Positions 50,693 to 60,637 of a stretch of DNA of 64,000 bases are shown in pieces (the first letter of the stretch is position 1; each line of letters begins with the position of its first letter). The position numbers were made by a program, and so were the translations under genes. The notes under the pieces were generated by a model. The model was not told the DNA's origin. It searched no databases and saw only the letters and a program-made list of their open reading frames with translations. Source of the stretch: Eretmocerus hayati (taxonomy: Eukaryota; Arthropoda; Insecta; Hymenoptera; Aphelinidae); contig CM056744.1 of the NCBI GenBank assembly GCA_029851415.1, forward strand, positions 88,833,907 to 88,897,906, in the 5' to 3' direction.

Positions 50693-51187
50693 CTACTCAA
50701 CCTCGACTTGTTGACTTTTCTGATCGATTAGTTGACACTTACACCTCAGCAACGTGAGCGGAAGGCACGAAATGTTACAATTGCGGTGTTCATGCTTACG
50801 AAACGTGGCATGAGCACCTTAAGGGTACACGGAAAAGTTACAAGCCGTCCTGGCGGACTAGAAAGTTGCGGTTCGATCTACTACTTGACTGGCGTGCGCC
50901 TTGGACTAGCTATTTGGGCAAGGGCGACAAGCGCGCTAGAGAAATGTGAGGAGTAGTCCCTACCGACTTATGTTAATCCTCCCGGCGGGCTTATACAAAG
51001 GCGCGCGCCGCGTACTTCACAAGTCTGCCCTACGAACTAGCCAAGCGCGCGAGAGCGGCCCAAATAACAGCCGTCATCACGCGCTTGACAAGTCCGCCCG
51101 GGAAACTTGTGGCAGAAAGCGCGTAATACTCCTGTATTGGAAATGCCTTTACTTTATTCGCGCAATGTGAATTCTGTAGCCCTCAAG

Positions 51188-51239
51188 AGAGAGAGAGAGA
51201 GAGTGTGTGTGTGTGTGTTTGTATTTGTGTGTGTTTCTA

Positions 51240-51303
<64 letters not shown>

Positions 51304-51315
51304 CGCGCGCGTGTG
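51188..51315. repeat. Compound (GA)n(GT)n(GC)n microsatellite
   Basis: A short GA run, broken GT runs, then an uninterrupted GT tract of about 23 units and a GC tract. A mirrored, shorter CT/CA version lies at 53245-53284 in the opposite arm, so the repeat belonged to the element's inverted repeat and expanded in this arm. Confidence 0.95.
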
Positions 51316-51558
51316 TACGTTTGTACGTGTTCCAGCAAGTATACGCGCGAGAAAAACACGCAATAAAGGCAGTAAAAATGTACGTGCGGCAATACTGATC
51401 TATTAGTAATTCCCCAATGGATCTGTGGAATTATCGTAAATGAAAGGTATCAACTGAGAAAAAATAAAGTATCAACAGTTCAAATTTTTATTAATCATTT
51501 CTGTCAACATCGTCAAATCCACAACAGATGATATTTATGGGTTATACATTTCTTATTA

Positions 51559-52332
51559 CTAATCATATCTCATACTTATAAAGTATTTGTTCCCTCTCTT
51601 GACTAATAGAGGGGGGTAAACCCAAGGAATTTTCCTTATATCTACAAAAGTGTCTGGAGTTTCATTCAGTTCAACAACATATGCATGATCAAATGAGCTA
51701 AAATACTTGGTAACTATTTCAACCCCTAAGAAGAAAACTTCCCCTTTTATCTCATAGATCTTCTCTAATTTTGCAAAAATAGGCTCAGCTCCAACTTTTT
51801 TAATAAAGACGCATTGCAATGAAAATTTAATTCCATCTAGTTCGACGTAAGAATAGCTTTTAGAGTTTAACGTCCCTCGCACTCCAAGGTTGAGACATTT
51901 AACCTCATCGTCAGCATTGTGACTGAGTATATTGCCGAATTCGACGCGAGAGGTCACAGAATCGACACATTCTCTCAGAAAACTCAAGTCTAACTGATCT
52001 CTAATTGCTATGGTGAGGGGAAGGTTTTTTGCGCACTCCGTGGCTCGAGCTTTTTTTTTAAGATCTCGATTTTTCCTTTCCGCCGGCATTGTCCAAAAAT
52101 GAACGACAGGACCACTGTCCTCCATTATCCTGATGTAATGAAGAAGAAAATGGAGTTTTGGAGGCAAAAAACCGTATAATTCAATATAAAGCTTCAGAAA
52201 GTCTCGAATATAGTCCCCCAAGATAAGCTTGCTTGTTTCGGTGTAACTCGGGCTTGACAAAAGTCCAATAATCTTGCGCAAAATGCGATAAAGTTTCCAT
52301 GGCTTATTATTCTTTGGTATCAAATCACTGAG
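51559..52332 (-). pseudogene. Transposase C-terminal fragment (TNP2/DUF4218-like)
   Basis: The minus-strand frame of about 254 codons has no ATG at its start. It opens after a TAA at 52333-52335 with LSDLIPKNNKPWKLYRILRK, which is mid-protein sequence; the first in-frame ATG comes about 65 codons later. The central stretch KLHFLLHYIRIMEDSGPVVH followed by FWTMPAERKNRDLKKKA and KNLPLTIAIRDQL matches the conserved C-terminal region of CACTA-type transposases (DUF4218-like) as I know it from insect genomes. The catalytic N-terminal and central parts are absent. The last 110 residues are an uncharacterised tail with a VEIVTKYFSSFDHAYVVELN segment. It lies inside the inverted repeats of the 2.83-kb element and is transcribed toward its left end. 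The frame is intact for its length, which suggests fairly recent decay or internal deletion. Confidence 0.75.
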
Positions 52333-53890
52333 TTAGATTATTTTGAGCGAGATTATGAATCTGGTAATTTGGAGGTCTCGTCGGAGTTCTCGTCGGAGTT
52401 CGATAAGGATTTGGTGCTGAATTCGTAACAGTATATTCAATAGAACTCGCTGTCGAAACGTCGCCCAAGATTGCATTTCCCCACACTCCAGAGTTTGTCC
52501 AGTATGTTTGTGAGTTTTGACCACTCGGTGGATATGGATCTGTATCAAAACACAGGCCAAGAATATGAGACTGATCGTTACACCGACGACGAAAATGGAG
52601 GAAAAAGAGGAAATTTCATCCATATATACATACATATACATATATTTATAAAGAGAAGATGCTAACCAAAACTTTGATTCAGCCCGTTACAAGGTGCCGC
52701 GTTCTGATCTGCGTATCGATACATGCTATCTACAAAGTATTCATCATAATATTAATTCAAAATTCTTGAATCAAAATGTGTTTCAGCGTTGCATCAATCA
52801 TGTAAGAATCGCAATTTGCAATAATTGGACGATTCGAAGCAAACATTGTAGGGAATATTCGTTGATATACGCAGATACGAAATATTCTTCGGCGAGCACA
52901 TTATAGATGTTCATACTTACCTCGTTAGATCGAATGATGAGGCTCCACGTGCATTCGAGACACGATGCAAACATCCACTTTTTGTTTATGCACAAACTTA
53001 AAAGGGTATGATGTGAATTATAAGAATCACTGTTCGGCAGAGAAATCAAATCACGCGACAAACGGTTCACCGGTGGGACGCCTGATGTGTACTAATTCGC
53101 AAGACATGAGCTTCAAAATCTCGCAGTCGGCCGTGTAAATGTGTAAATAAGAGTAAACTTACTCGTGCTCATCAATATATATGATAGAAGATATGGCTTA
53201 TTACATTTATTCATACTCACGCGCGCAAGTACACACAAATAGAAACACACACACACAAGCTCTCTCTCTCTCTCTCTCTTTCTCTTGAGGGCTATAGAAT
53301 TCACATTGCGCGAATAAAGTAAAGGCATTTCCAATACAGGAGTATTACGCGCTTTCTGCCACAAGTTTCCCGGGCGGACTTGTCAAGCGCGTGATGACGG
53401 CTGTTATTTGGGCCGCTCTCGCGCGCTTGGCTAGTTCGCCGGGCGAACTTGTGAAGTGCGCAGCGCGCGCTCGCAGATCGGTCGGCCCTCGAGACTTATC
53501 AAGTTGAACAGACGGCCTAATTTTACGGGTGCGACCGTCGGACTTCTTTGGCCCAACTTTTACACTATCGAAGGGTGTTTCTTGACCCTGATTTTCCAGT
53601 CCTATTGGACGACTAGACCCCTAGTCCGCCAGGACGGCTTATAACTTTTCCGTGTAGCATGACAAATATGCCAAACTCTCCGGAGCAGGTTTTCTCCCTT
53701 CAGGAGTTTTCCCTCGCTCCACGGGCATGATTCCCGGGCAAACGCGGAGAGAATTAGGTTAGGGTGAGTGGCTGGATCTCACAAACACGAAACGATAAAC
53801 CCACGAGATCCGCCTCGGTTGTAACAGTTCATTGGCTGAAGACGACCGTTGAACACATGGAAAAAAAAAAAAATAAATAAATAGTCTCGA

Positions 53891-54007
53891 GAAAGCGAAA
53901 ACCGCTGCACCCAAATATCATTACTGTGTTTTTTGATCTTCTGTGAGCAAATTGAAAGTGACAAACAGTGTGCAAATGACTCATTTGCTCACAGACGATC
54001 AAAAAAG
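53891..54007. repeat. Palindrome-system terminal arm, left
   Basis: The segment contains TTTTTTGATCTTCTGTGAGC and, near 53969, GTGTGCAAATGACTCATTTGCTCAC, a 25-bp near-perfect palindrome centred on ATGACTCAT (given here in two overlapping halves, GTGTGCAAATGAC and GACTCATTTGCTCAC). It then has AGACGATCAAAAAA. The whole 117 bases reappear in inverted orientation at 57082-57196. Confidence 0.8.
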
Positions 54008-55990
54008 CTTTATACAGATTTGCTCAGAATTTATGTCCGGTGAATTTACATTATCTGAGTGCAGTACATTTCTATGAACTCTGAACCTTTTTTCTTGAGT
54101 TATTCAGGGCCCATCCCCAAGGATCATCAAAATGTATTGTAAGTCTCATTACTTGAAATTCTAACAGCAGTAAAAATTCCCAAAGCAAAATTTGAAACAA
54201 TAACTTCCTCTCGTAAGGTACTTAGTTGGTCATCGTTTCTCACGGAGTATGCAAACTTTGATCTGAAAACCTCTAAACTGACTGATTTACAGTTATTTCT
54301 ATCTATCCACTTGTTATTTTCATAGCAAGTCGAATGAACTTTCGAATTTATCAATTTTGAACTCACTTGTAGTCTTCGCTGGATAATACGGCATGAATAT
54401 CAGGATGTATGAGAAGCCGTGTAATTATTTGAAGTATTCAGACCGTAAATGATACTTGCTAGAAAATTGGCCTCGTTAATACAGTCCGAACAAAGAAGGA
54501 AGAGTAAGTAATACTCGAAAGTGATGAAATGATTGATGAGGAAGAGCGTAATAATGATGATTCGTAATCATTCGTGCCATAGGAAAGTGGCGTTATTATA
54601 ACAGCTTGTAATGAAATTATTCATCGACACGATAGAAGTAACTTACAAGAAACAACTGGAAAATTTGTCGATCTGAGGAATTTGAGATTGGTTTGAAAGT
54701 TACTCAAAATTCACATTTCCTCTAGCCATCGGTTGGACTTTGAATGGATGATAATTGAATACAAATTCTTCTCATAGCACATACGCCACCAAAACAAATT
54801 TTAGCTGACGCCGATACTTGTTTGGCTTGATAGTTTTTTTCCACAAATACCCTCAAAATTTGCTGCATACATATCCAATTAATATCAAATATATCATCAT
54901 GGGAAGTTGTTATACAATGACCTATTTATCACTATTCTGAGGTAACGATCAAGTACTTCGATATAGGAACTTGACATGAAAATCAAACGCGTCAGCATAA
55001 AGTACATTCAGTGTCTTCTTAGAAGAAAACTTGCGAGCATATCACATTTGACATCGAAAACCAATCATTTGTAAAAGTTTGTAGATCAGAGATGGCAAAA
55101 TCGCACTTCTTCGAGCCCTCGCAAATTTTGTAATGATGACTTCAATCAGAGCTTGGTCCGTCGATAAACAGATCATACTCAAAATTCAACAAGATCATCT
55201 TTTGGAATTGCGTGGGAGTCTTTTGGTGGGAGATACTGCAAATTCCCCGAGAAAAACAAGAAACCCCACACTTTTCTAACACTACATGTCAAACGCTAAA
55301 TCAACCTGTCAACTCAGCTCAGTTACTGAATTTTTCAGGAAACTCCAAATTCCTTGGCAATTGAATATCAAATTCAGATAATTGAGCTAACTTATTTTGA
55401 ATAACCTGTGTCAGAATATGTATCATCTCAATGCAATCGCTCACACATGCATCCATAAATTAATTAAAAATTTCTGACTTAGTACGAAGACCTCAATCGA
55501 GTCTAGACACACTCATTGTCAAATTCACATTCGGTCTCAGTCATATATAAGAACAGGTTCAGCGTCATCAATGAGATATGAATATAGATATGCTCAGAAT
55601 AAACGAGGACAATGGTCGACGTTCGCATTAATACACTTTATGCTCAAGTCACAAAACCACTTGAGCAAGCCTACTTACATTCGTTGGTGAAAAAATCGTC
55701 GCGCCTTATTGACACATCACCGACGACGACGACATCGCACCATATGAGTCGCAGACTTTTTACCATCAGACTCTCTTATAGCGTATTCTTCCATCCATTT
55801 CATACAATTTTGCCCGAACAAAGTTAAAGCTGTATAATAGTTCTGCCCAACAAGAGCGCAAGTACATCGTAATATACTTACGCGACACAGGTGTGGCAGT
55901 ATGTACCCTGAATCGTGGGAACGCACATGCGAATTACTCACTGTAGGTATTCATTGCTCACCAGTGTGGCTAACGATGATGTAAGGACGG
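54008..55990. other. Interior of the palindrome system, no gene recognised
   Basis: About 2 kb of AT-rich DNA without recognisable coding sequence. If 53891-57196 is one element, this is its non-coding interior. Confidence 0.45.
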
Positions 55991-56000
55991 AATTATTTTT

Positions 56001-56200
56001 TTGTTATTCTGTGCGCAAAAATGGCCGTTTAGACGCAAGTGTGCGTGTGCAAATGGCCCATTTGGGCACGGATTCTCATTTGCACAGTGCGCAAATGACT
56101 CATTTGCACACGGTAGTGCGCAAATATCCATTTGCGCACTGCGTAAACGATGAAACAGTGTGCAAATGGGACGTTTGCGCACAGTTTGCTTACCAAATTT
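56001..56200. repeat. Palindrome array 1 (GTGYGCAAATG...CATTTGCRCAC)
   Basis: At least four palindromic units occur here, separated by 5 to 30 bases: GTGTGCAAATG/GCCCATTTGGGCAC, GTGCGCAAATGACTC/ATTTGCACAC, GTGCGCAAATATC/CATTTGCGCAC and GTGTGCAAATGGG/ACGTTTGCGCAC. The array opens with TTGTTATTCTGTGCGCAAAA, which has an inverted partner near 56861-56882. Confidence 0.85.
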
Positions 56201-56463
56201 GGATTGATGGTTGATCATCCTATACTCAATAGATATATTTGACTAGAGTGAGATTTGTAGATTTATGGCTGTAAATATGTAGAAAAATAACAAGAATCTG
56301 GATATGTTGAAAATCATGCCTAAATGCAAGTAGTACAAGCAAGTAAAGTAAAAACTGCTTCTGCAAAAGTTGTTTTTCCTGATGAATTAAAAAAATTTTT
56401 TCCAGTCAAGGGGGTGGGCAAAAGACTTTTTTCTTATATATTTTTCAAAATTTTTTTTCAGTC

Positions 56464-56535
56464 GGGGGGCTCCGCCCCCCGAACCCCCCGGCGGGGGCTT
56501 CGCCCCCTGCACCCCCACCAGGGGCTGCCGCCCCT
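56464..56535. repeat. Three GC-rich hairpins in AT-rich DNA
   Basis: GGGGGGCTCCGCCCCCC (56464-56480), GGGGGCTTCGCCCCC (56493-56507) and AGGGGCTGCCGCCCCT (56520-56535) are consecutive short stem-loops separated by CCCC-rich linkers. The block is followed by CTGGACCCCGCACTGCGCCC. Base composition is far from that of the surroundings. Similar dispersed GC-rich hairpins are known from bacterial replicons and organelle genomes, so insertion of foreign DNA is possible but unproven. Confidence 0.85.
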
Positions 56536-56885
56536 GGACCCCGCACTGCGCCCTTCTCCACGCCCTAACATCATCTCCGGTCAAAGGAGTGATTAACCGA
56601 CATATTGTGGATATTCAATTTACTTTGGATAATACTAGACATTGTGAAACCATAATTATATTCAAAATATGGGTGTTTCAACGTGATGACGATAAGCTCT
56701 GTCCCGTTCAAAATAATACATGAAGTATACGATTTAATGGATCTACGGATCAATTTCTCGTAATACTCAATATAACTAAAGAGAACAGAAATTAAGAGAA
56801 TTCCTTCACCCCAGAGCAAAAAAATCCGCGACTTTTTTCTAGGGTTTTGGGCGAGTTACATTTTTGCTCACAGCAATAACAAAAA

Positions 56886-57075
56886 ATATCGTAAGCAACT
56901 CGGGTGCCGACATTTGCGCTCTCGTCCCCGCACTCGTGTGCAAATGGTCCGTTTGCACACGGTTTCATCGTTTGCGCCGTGCGCAAATGAGTTATTTGCG
57001 AGTGTGCAAACGGACCATTTGCACACTCGTTGCGGGGACTCGTGCGCAAATATCTGTTGGCACCCTTGTTGCTTA
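56886..57075. repeat. Palindrome array 2, itself a 190-bp palindrome
   Basis: The left arm (GCAACTCGGGTGCCGACA through GTGTGCAAATGGTCCGTTTG) is answered by the right arm (CAAACGGACCATTTGCACAC through GGCACCCTTGTTGC). In the centre lies CGTGCGCAAATGAGTTATTTGC. The units are the same as in array 1, and the arms include CGTCCCCGC and its complement. Confidence 0.85.
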
Positions 57076-57081
57076 ATATAC

Positions 57082-57196
57082 TATTTTGATCGTCTGTGCG
57101 CAAATGAGTCATTTGCACACTGTTTTTCGCTCTTCGTTTGCTCACAGAAGATCAAAAACCATAGTATGACACTCGGGCGCAATGGTTTTCGCCCTT
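57082..57196. repeat. Palindrome-system terminal arm, right
   Basis: TTTTGATCGTCTGTGCGCAA followed by ATGAGTCATTTGCACACTG and TTTGCTCACAGAAGATCAAA is the inverted counterpart of 53891-54007. Outside the palindrome the match continues through CACTCGGGCGCAATGG and TTTTCGCC. Divergence between the arms is roughly 20 percent by eye. Confidence 0.8.
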
Positions 57197-57345
57197 GTAT
57201 CATAATATACTATTAAAACCCTTGCCGAGCGAGAGGAAGAAAATTATGACTTGGATTAAGTCGTTCCGATGTGTTCGGCCCTGATCAATCACGGAGTGTA
57301 GAACAGAAATGATGAATCGCAGTTGAGTATGTCAGTTTCACGGCG

Positions 57346-57348
<3 letters not shown>

Positions 57349-57396
<48 letters not shown>
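57349..57396. repeat. T48 homopolymer
   Basis: An uninterrupted run of 48 T bases. On the minus strand it could be a poly(A) tail of a retroposed copy, but the sequence before it (57397 onward, minus strand) shows no recognisable gene. The exact length may be affected by sequencing. Confidence 0.9.
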
Positions 57397-57399
<3 letters not shown>

Positions 57400-58415
57400 T
57401 CAAATGCAGCTAAAAAATCAAGTTGTAGAAAATCTTCGATCGTTCCCGTCAGTGAATGAATGTTGGTAAATCTTAAATCGACCTTGGATGCAATACTGAA
57501 ATTCCACACTAAAATATCCTCGAAAATATCCATGGGTTACTTAAATTAAATCTGGCCAGGCAACGACTCTCCAAATGTGAATAAGTTCGAACCGCCAGGA
57601 AAGATATAACGACACAGGATGTGTGTCGCGCTAATAAATTAATATAGACCATCAAGATCGTCCTTATGCCACTCACAACGTTCCAAGAAATGGAACATCT
57701 TTTATTATGAATGAAACTAGAAAATTTGGCAAATCTAGAATACTAAATTTCGCGCCAGAACAGGAATATTGAATAATCTGCTAGGAGTCCATAATAAATA
57801 AACATAAGTGGGCATATAAGATGACGGTCCGAAAGAAGCCGCCTTACGGCAGTGAATCGTTTACCTGCTCGATTGCATAAAAACAAAAAAGAGATGACAG
57901 GTGACTATGAGACCATTATATTATAGGTAAGATTATTCCATTTCCTGCGCGTGTGCGGCCTAGACTTGACACAAACAGCAAACAGCAACGAAAAGGACCC
58001 CTGTAACGCAGGTTCAGTTTCACAGATCGTCTGATTCCAAATCTTTTTGATTTTACCTGAGCTTATAGGCGGTTAGCCTCAAAGAAATCACGTACTACGA
58101 CAAGGCTGACTTATTCGTCATCATAATGTCCAAGTCAAACAATCACCTTTAGTGTATTCGTGAAAGTTGCCAAAATGTCAATCTGCTTGAAAAATATTTC
58201 AGTCTTCGAAGTAATGAGATTAGCATTTTGTGGGTAAAAATTCTTAGGATGATTGGATGATAGGGTTATAACGATTTTCAAGTTTTAGTATAGCACATAC
58301 TCCCTATTCCACCCTCTACTGTCCTATGCTTACACATTGCGAAGGCGAGGCTTGATTCGGGGCCTTTTTTGGGTTTTTTCGGCGGTGTAAATTTGGGAAC
58401 CTCTGAATCGAATTG
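57397..58415. other. Non-coding stretch, nothing recognised
   Basis: No gene, RNA or repeat was seen. If the T48 tract is a poly(A) tail, any retroposed sequence would lie here on the minus strand, but none is recognisable. Confidence 0.45.
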
Positions 58416-58566
58416 CACTGTATGAAATTTTTCCGAACAACTTCAACCAACTGGTTGAATAGACTACTTTAATTTTCAACCAAATTGGTTGAATTCTCAA
58501 CCAAAAGGTTGAATTTCTCATTCAACCAGTTGGTTGAAGTTTTTCGAAATAATTTTTCACAGGGTG
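58416..58566. mobile_element. 151-bp MITE built of CAACCAACTGGTTG palindromes
   Basis: The left end CACTGTATGAAATTTTTCC and the complement of the right end CACCCTGTGAAAAATTATTTC are imperfect inverted repeats. Next inside, ACTTCAACCAACTGGTTGAAT is an inverted match to ATTCAACCAGTTGGTTGAAG. Between them lie two further palindromes, CAACCAAATTGGTTG and CAACCAAAAGGTTG. There is no coding capacity and no clear target duplication. Confidence 0.75.
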
Positions 58567-59563
58567 ATCTATGTGGGCTCATTTTGAAGATCTTTTCTTT
58601 GATAACCGACTTAAACCCCAGAGAATTGCGATGCCTATATTGATAACAGAGATGACTACTTTCACGAATAGCCAAATCGGCGTTTTTTCCAACTTTGACA
58701 TCGATTTACTCACAAATGTGACGTGATAGAGGCAGTTCTGAGAACGGATTTGAATTCTACATGACAAACTACGTCGAAAACGATATCAACAACTCCATTC
58801 ACATGGAAAAAAGTCAAAATTTGTCGGATAATGTAATCTATGTACTGGTTCAGAATGTAAGTAAAATGTAAGATGCCATATTCACGGACGAACAACGACG
58901 AATAGTTCGCTGAAGAATCAATTAATTTCCATGCATTTCATTACATCAAAATTTCTGTATAACACACTCAACGCGTAGCAACTTTGCCGCAACAACCCAT
59001 TTAAGTATAAATTATAACCCACTACATTGTAGTTGTGTATATCTGATCTAATGAGCATGATTCAAGTTGTCGACGAGCTGACACTATTCAAAATGTATCT
59101 CCATATCGCCTGCATTTTCTCAGAATACTCTACTTCTTGGGACAAATAATTCACTTCTCACCAGCCTCTTAGTCGACAAAAAATGCTAGCACACAGTCAA
59201 CTCGTTGATAATCTCAGGACTCTCTGAGTGATACTGACTGATAAGTGATGAAGGTTTCTTCTGCTTGGATCATCTATGCAGACAAAAGACAATTCGATCC
59301 AAGGAACAATCATCCTTGACAACATGAAAAATCCATTATCCTATTTATTATCACATCGGAAAAATTCTAAGAATGCATCTGAAACTCCTCACGGGTTTTA
59401 GAATACTGTAGAAATGACATAACATATTCAACCCATCATCTCGATAAAACGAGAGGTTTTTATGAAAGTCGTCGCAGTAAGACGGGCCATCTACATCTGA
59501 AAATCCCTGGGATTCTAGCAATATGATAGGAAAACGGGATTTTGGATGAGAAAAAATGACACG
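58567..59563. other. Non-coding stretch, nothing recognised
   Basis: Short chance frames only, with no repeat structure seen. Confidence 0.5.
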
Positions 59564-60637
59564 CTTGAAAGGACCCCGCCATAAATCATAGGATTTTGGG
59601 TTTCAGCTAATCTTGTCACTTTGGTAGTTGGACGATAGATTTTCACGAGCTGAACAAAACTCTCAATGGGCGCAAGAACCGATAACGTATCGTTTTTGAG
59701 TAACTCGTGATAAAAAGTAACCCGAGCTTGCAAGCTAAAATAGGGTTATGCAATGTTTACAAGATGTTGTACGCACTTGAACTCCTCGTTAGTCTGTTCC
59801 TTTTTCATCTCGTGTGGCTCGCAATATAATTGCAAATGGGTCGATTAGTTATTTTGGATTTTTTTACCTTCACTTTTCGAAGGTCTTTAGTCCAAAATCG
59901 CTCGAGTTCGAGAAGCCAAGTTGGAGGCATTGTCTGCAGCTCCAGCAGCTCGCTCTTGTCCAGAAAAATACTCAAAGAAGAGCTTTAGGAGGGCATTTTC
60001 ATAATCAAAGATTCTGTCGATCCCTGAGCAATTGTCTTATACGAAATACCAGTTTTCACTGATGAATGGATATACTGAGTCCAAAAAAAAAAAAACGATT
60101 TTCAGCACTCATTTTCTACCGATGCGTGCAGTATTCGTTGAATGCCTGCAAATCTCCGAATAGAATATGGTAACTCTTTTTGAAAAAGCTCTCTCTGGAT
60201 TAGTTTATTTGAAGCTTTTCTTTTGGTACTTTACTGGACAAGGGCGAGCTATCTCACAGCTCTGCTGGAGCTGCAGACAATGCCTCCAACTTGGCTTCTC
60301 GAACTCGAGCGATTTTGGACTAAAGACCTTCGAAAAGTGAAGGTAAAAAAATCCAAAATAATTAATCGTTCCTTTTTCATCTTGCCACACAAGATGAAAA
60401 AGGAACTGACTAACAAGAAGTTCAAGTGCGTAGAACATCTTGTAAACATTGCATAACCCTATTTTAGCTTGCAAGCTCGGGCTACTTTTATCATGAATTA
60501 CTCAAAAACGATACGTTATCGGTTCTTGCGCCCATTGAGAGTTTTGTTCAGCTCGTGAAAATCTATCGTTTAACTACCAAAGTGACAAGATTAGCTGAAA
60601 CCCAAAATCCTATGATTTATGGCGGGGTCCTTTGCAA
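59564..60637. mobile_element. 1.07-kb long inverted repeat, about 390-bp arms
   Basis: The left arm 59564-59958 and right arm about 60243-60637 are inverted copies with few differences. CTTGAAAGGACCCCGCC at the left end is answered by GGCGGGGTCCTTTGCAAG at the right. Shared inner segments include CTTGCAAGCTAAAATAGGG, CTTTTCGAAGGTCTTTAGTC and GAAGCCAAGTTGGAGGCATT. The 285-bp centre is unique. The arms produce similar chance peptides on opposite strands (GFFYLHFSKVFSPKSLEFEK). It may be a foldback transposon; no transposase or target duplication is evident. Confidence 0.8.
60368..60406. repeat. Perfect 17-bp hairpin inside the right arm
   Basis: GTTCCTTTTTCATCTTG, the five-base loop CCACA, then its exact complement. 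The left arm of the long inverted repeat has only one half of this hairpin (near 59798), so the palindrome arose in the right arm after the two arms formed. Confidence 0.9.

Larger units (their letters stand above)
50826..53656. mobile_element. CACTA-like DNA transposon, 2.83 kb, non-autonomous
   Basis: The left end TACACGGAAAAGTTACAAGC is the complement of the right end GCTTATAACTTTTCCGTGTA with one mismatch, and the match continues through CGTCCTGGCGGACTAG. Inner inverted arms reappear at 51010-51310 and 53225-53460, including GACAAGTCCGCCCGGG, AACTTGTGGCAGAAAGCGCG and a mirrored GA/GT microsatellite. If the ends are read as CACGG, both flanks are TA, a 2-bp duplication. CAC ends, repeated ACTTG/CAAGT subterminal motifs and a DUF4218-like transposase tail inside fit the CACTA group of the CMC superfamily. 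Most of the transposase is missing. Confidence 0.8.

Noticed and set aside
51107..51406. Cys/Val- and Thr/His-rich frames
   Set aside because: They are translations of the GT/GC microsatellite.
52333..52641. Upstream 102-codon minus-strand frame as an extra transposase exon
   Set aside because: It is in the same frame as the transposase tail but its sequence shows no transposase similarity and ends in a stop before it.
56001..57150. Resemblance to a CRISPR array
   Set aside because: Units are palindromic throughout, spacers vary from 5 to 30 bases and no cas-like gene is present. The setting is a eukaryotic genome.
55915..57216. Several 70- to 117-codon frames with repeated NGPFAH- and HLRT-like peptides
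   Set aside because: The repeated peptides are the CAAATG palindromes read through in different frames. Appearance on both strands argues against coding.
57285..57533. 82-codon minus-strand frame with a polylysine tract
   Set aside because: The lysine run is the T48 homopolymer read on the opposite strand.
59814..60474. Matching peptides on opposite strands suggesting a duplicated gene
   Set aside because: They arise because the arms of the long inverted repeat are copies of each other. No family was recognised and the frames are short.
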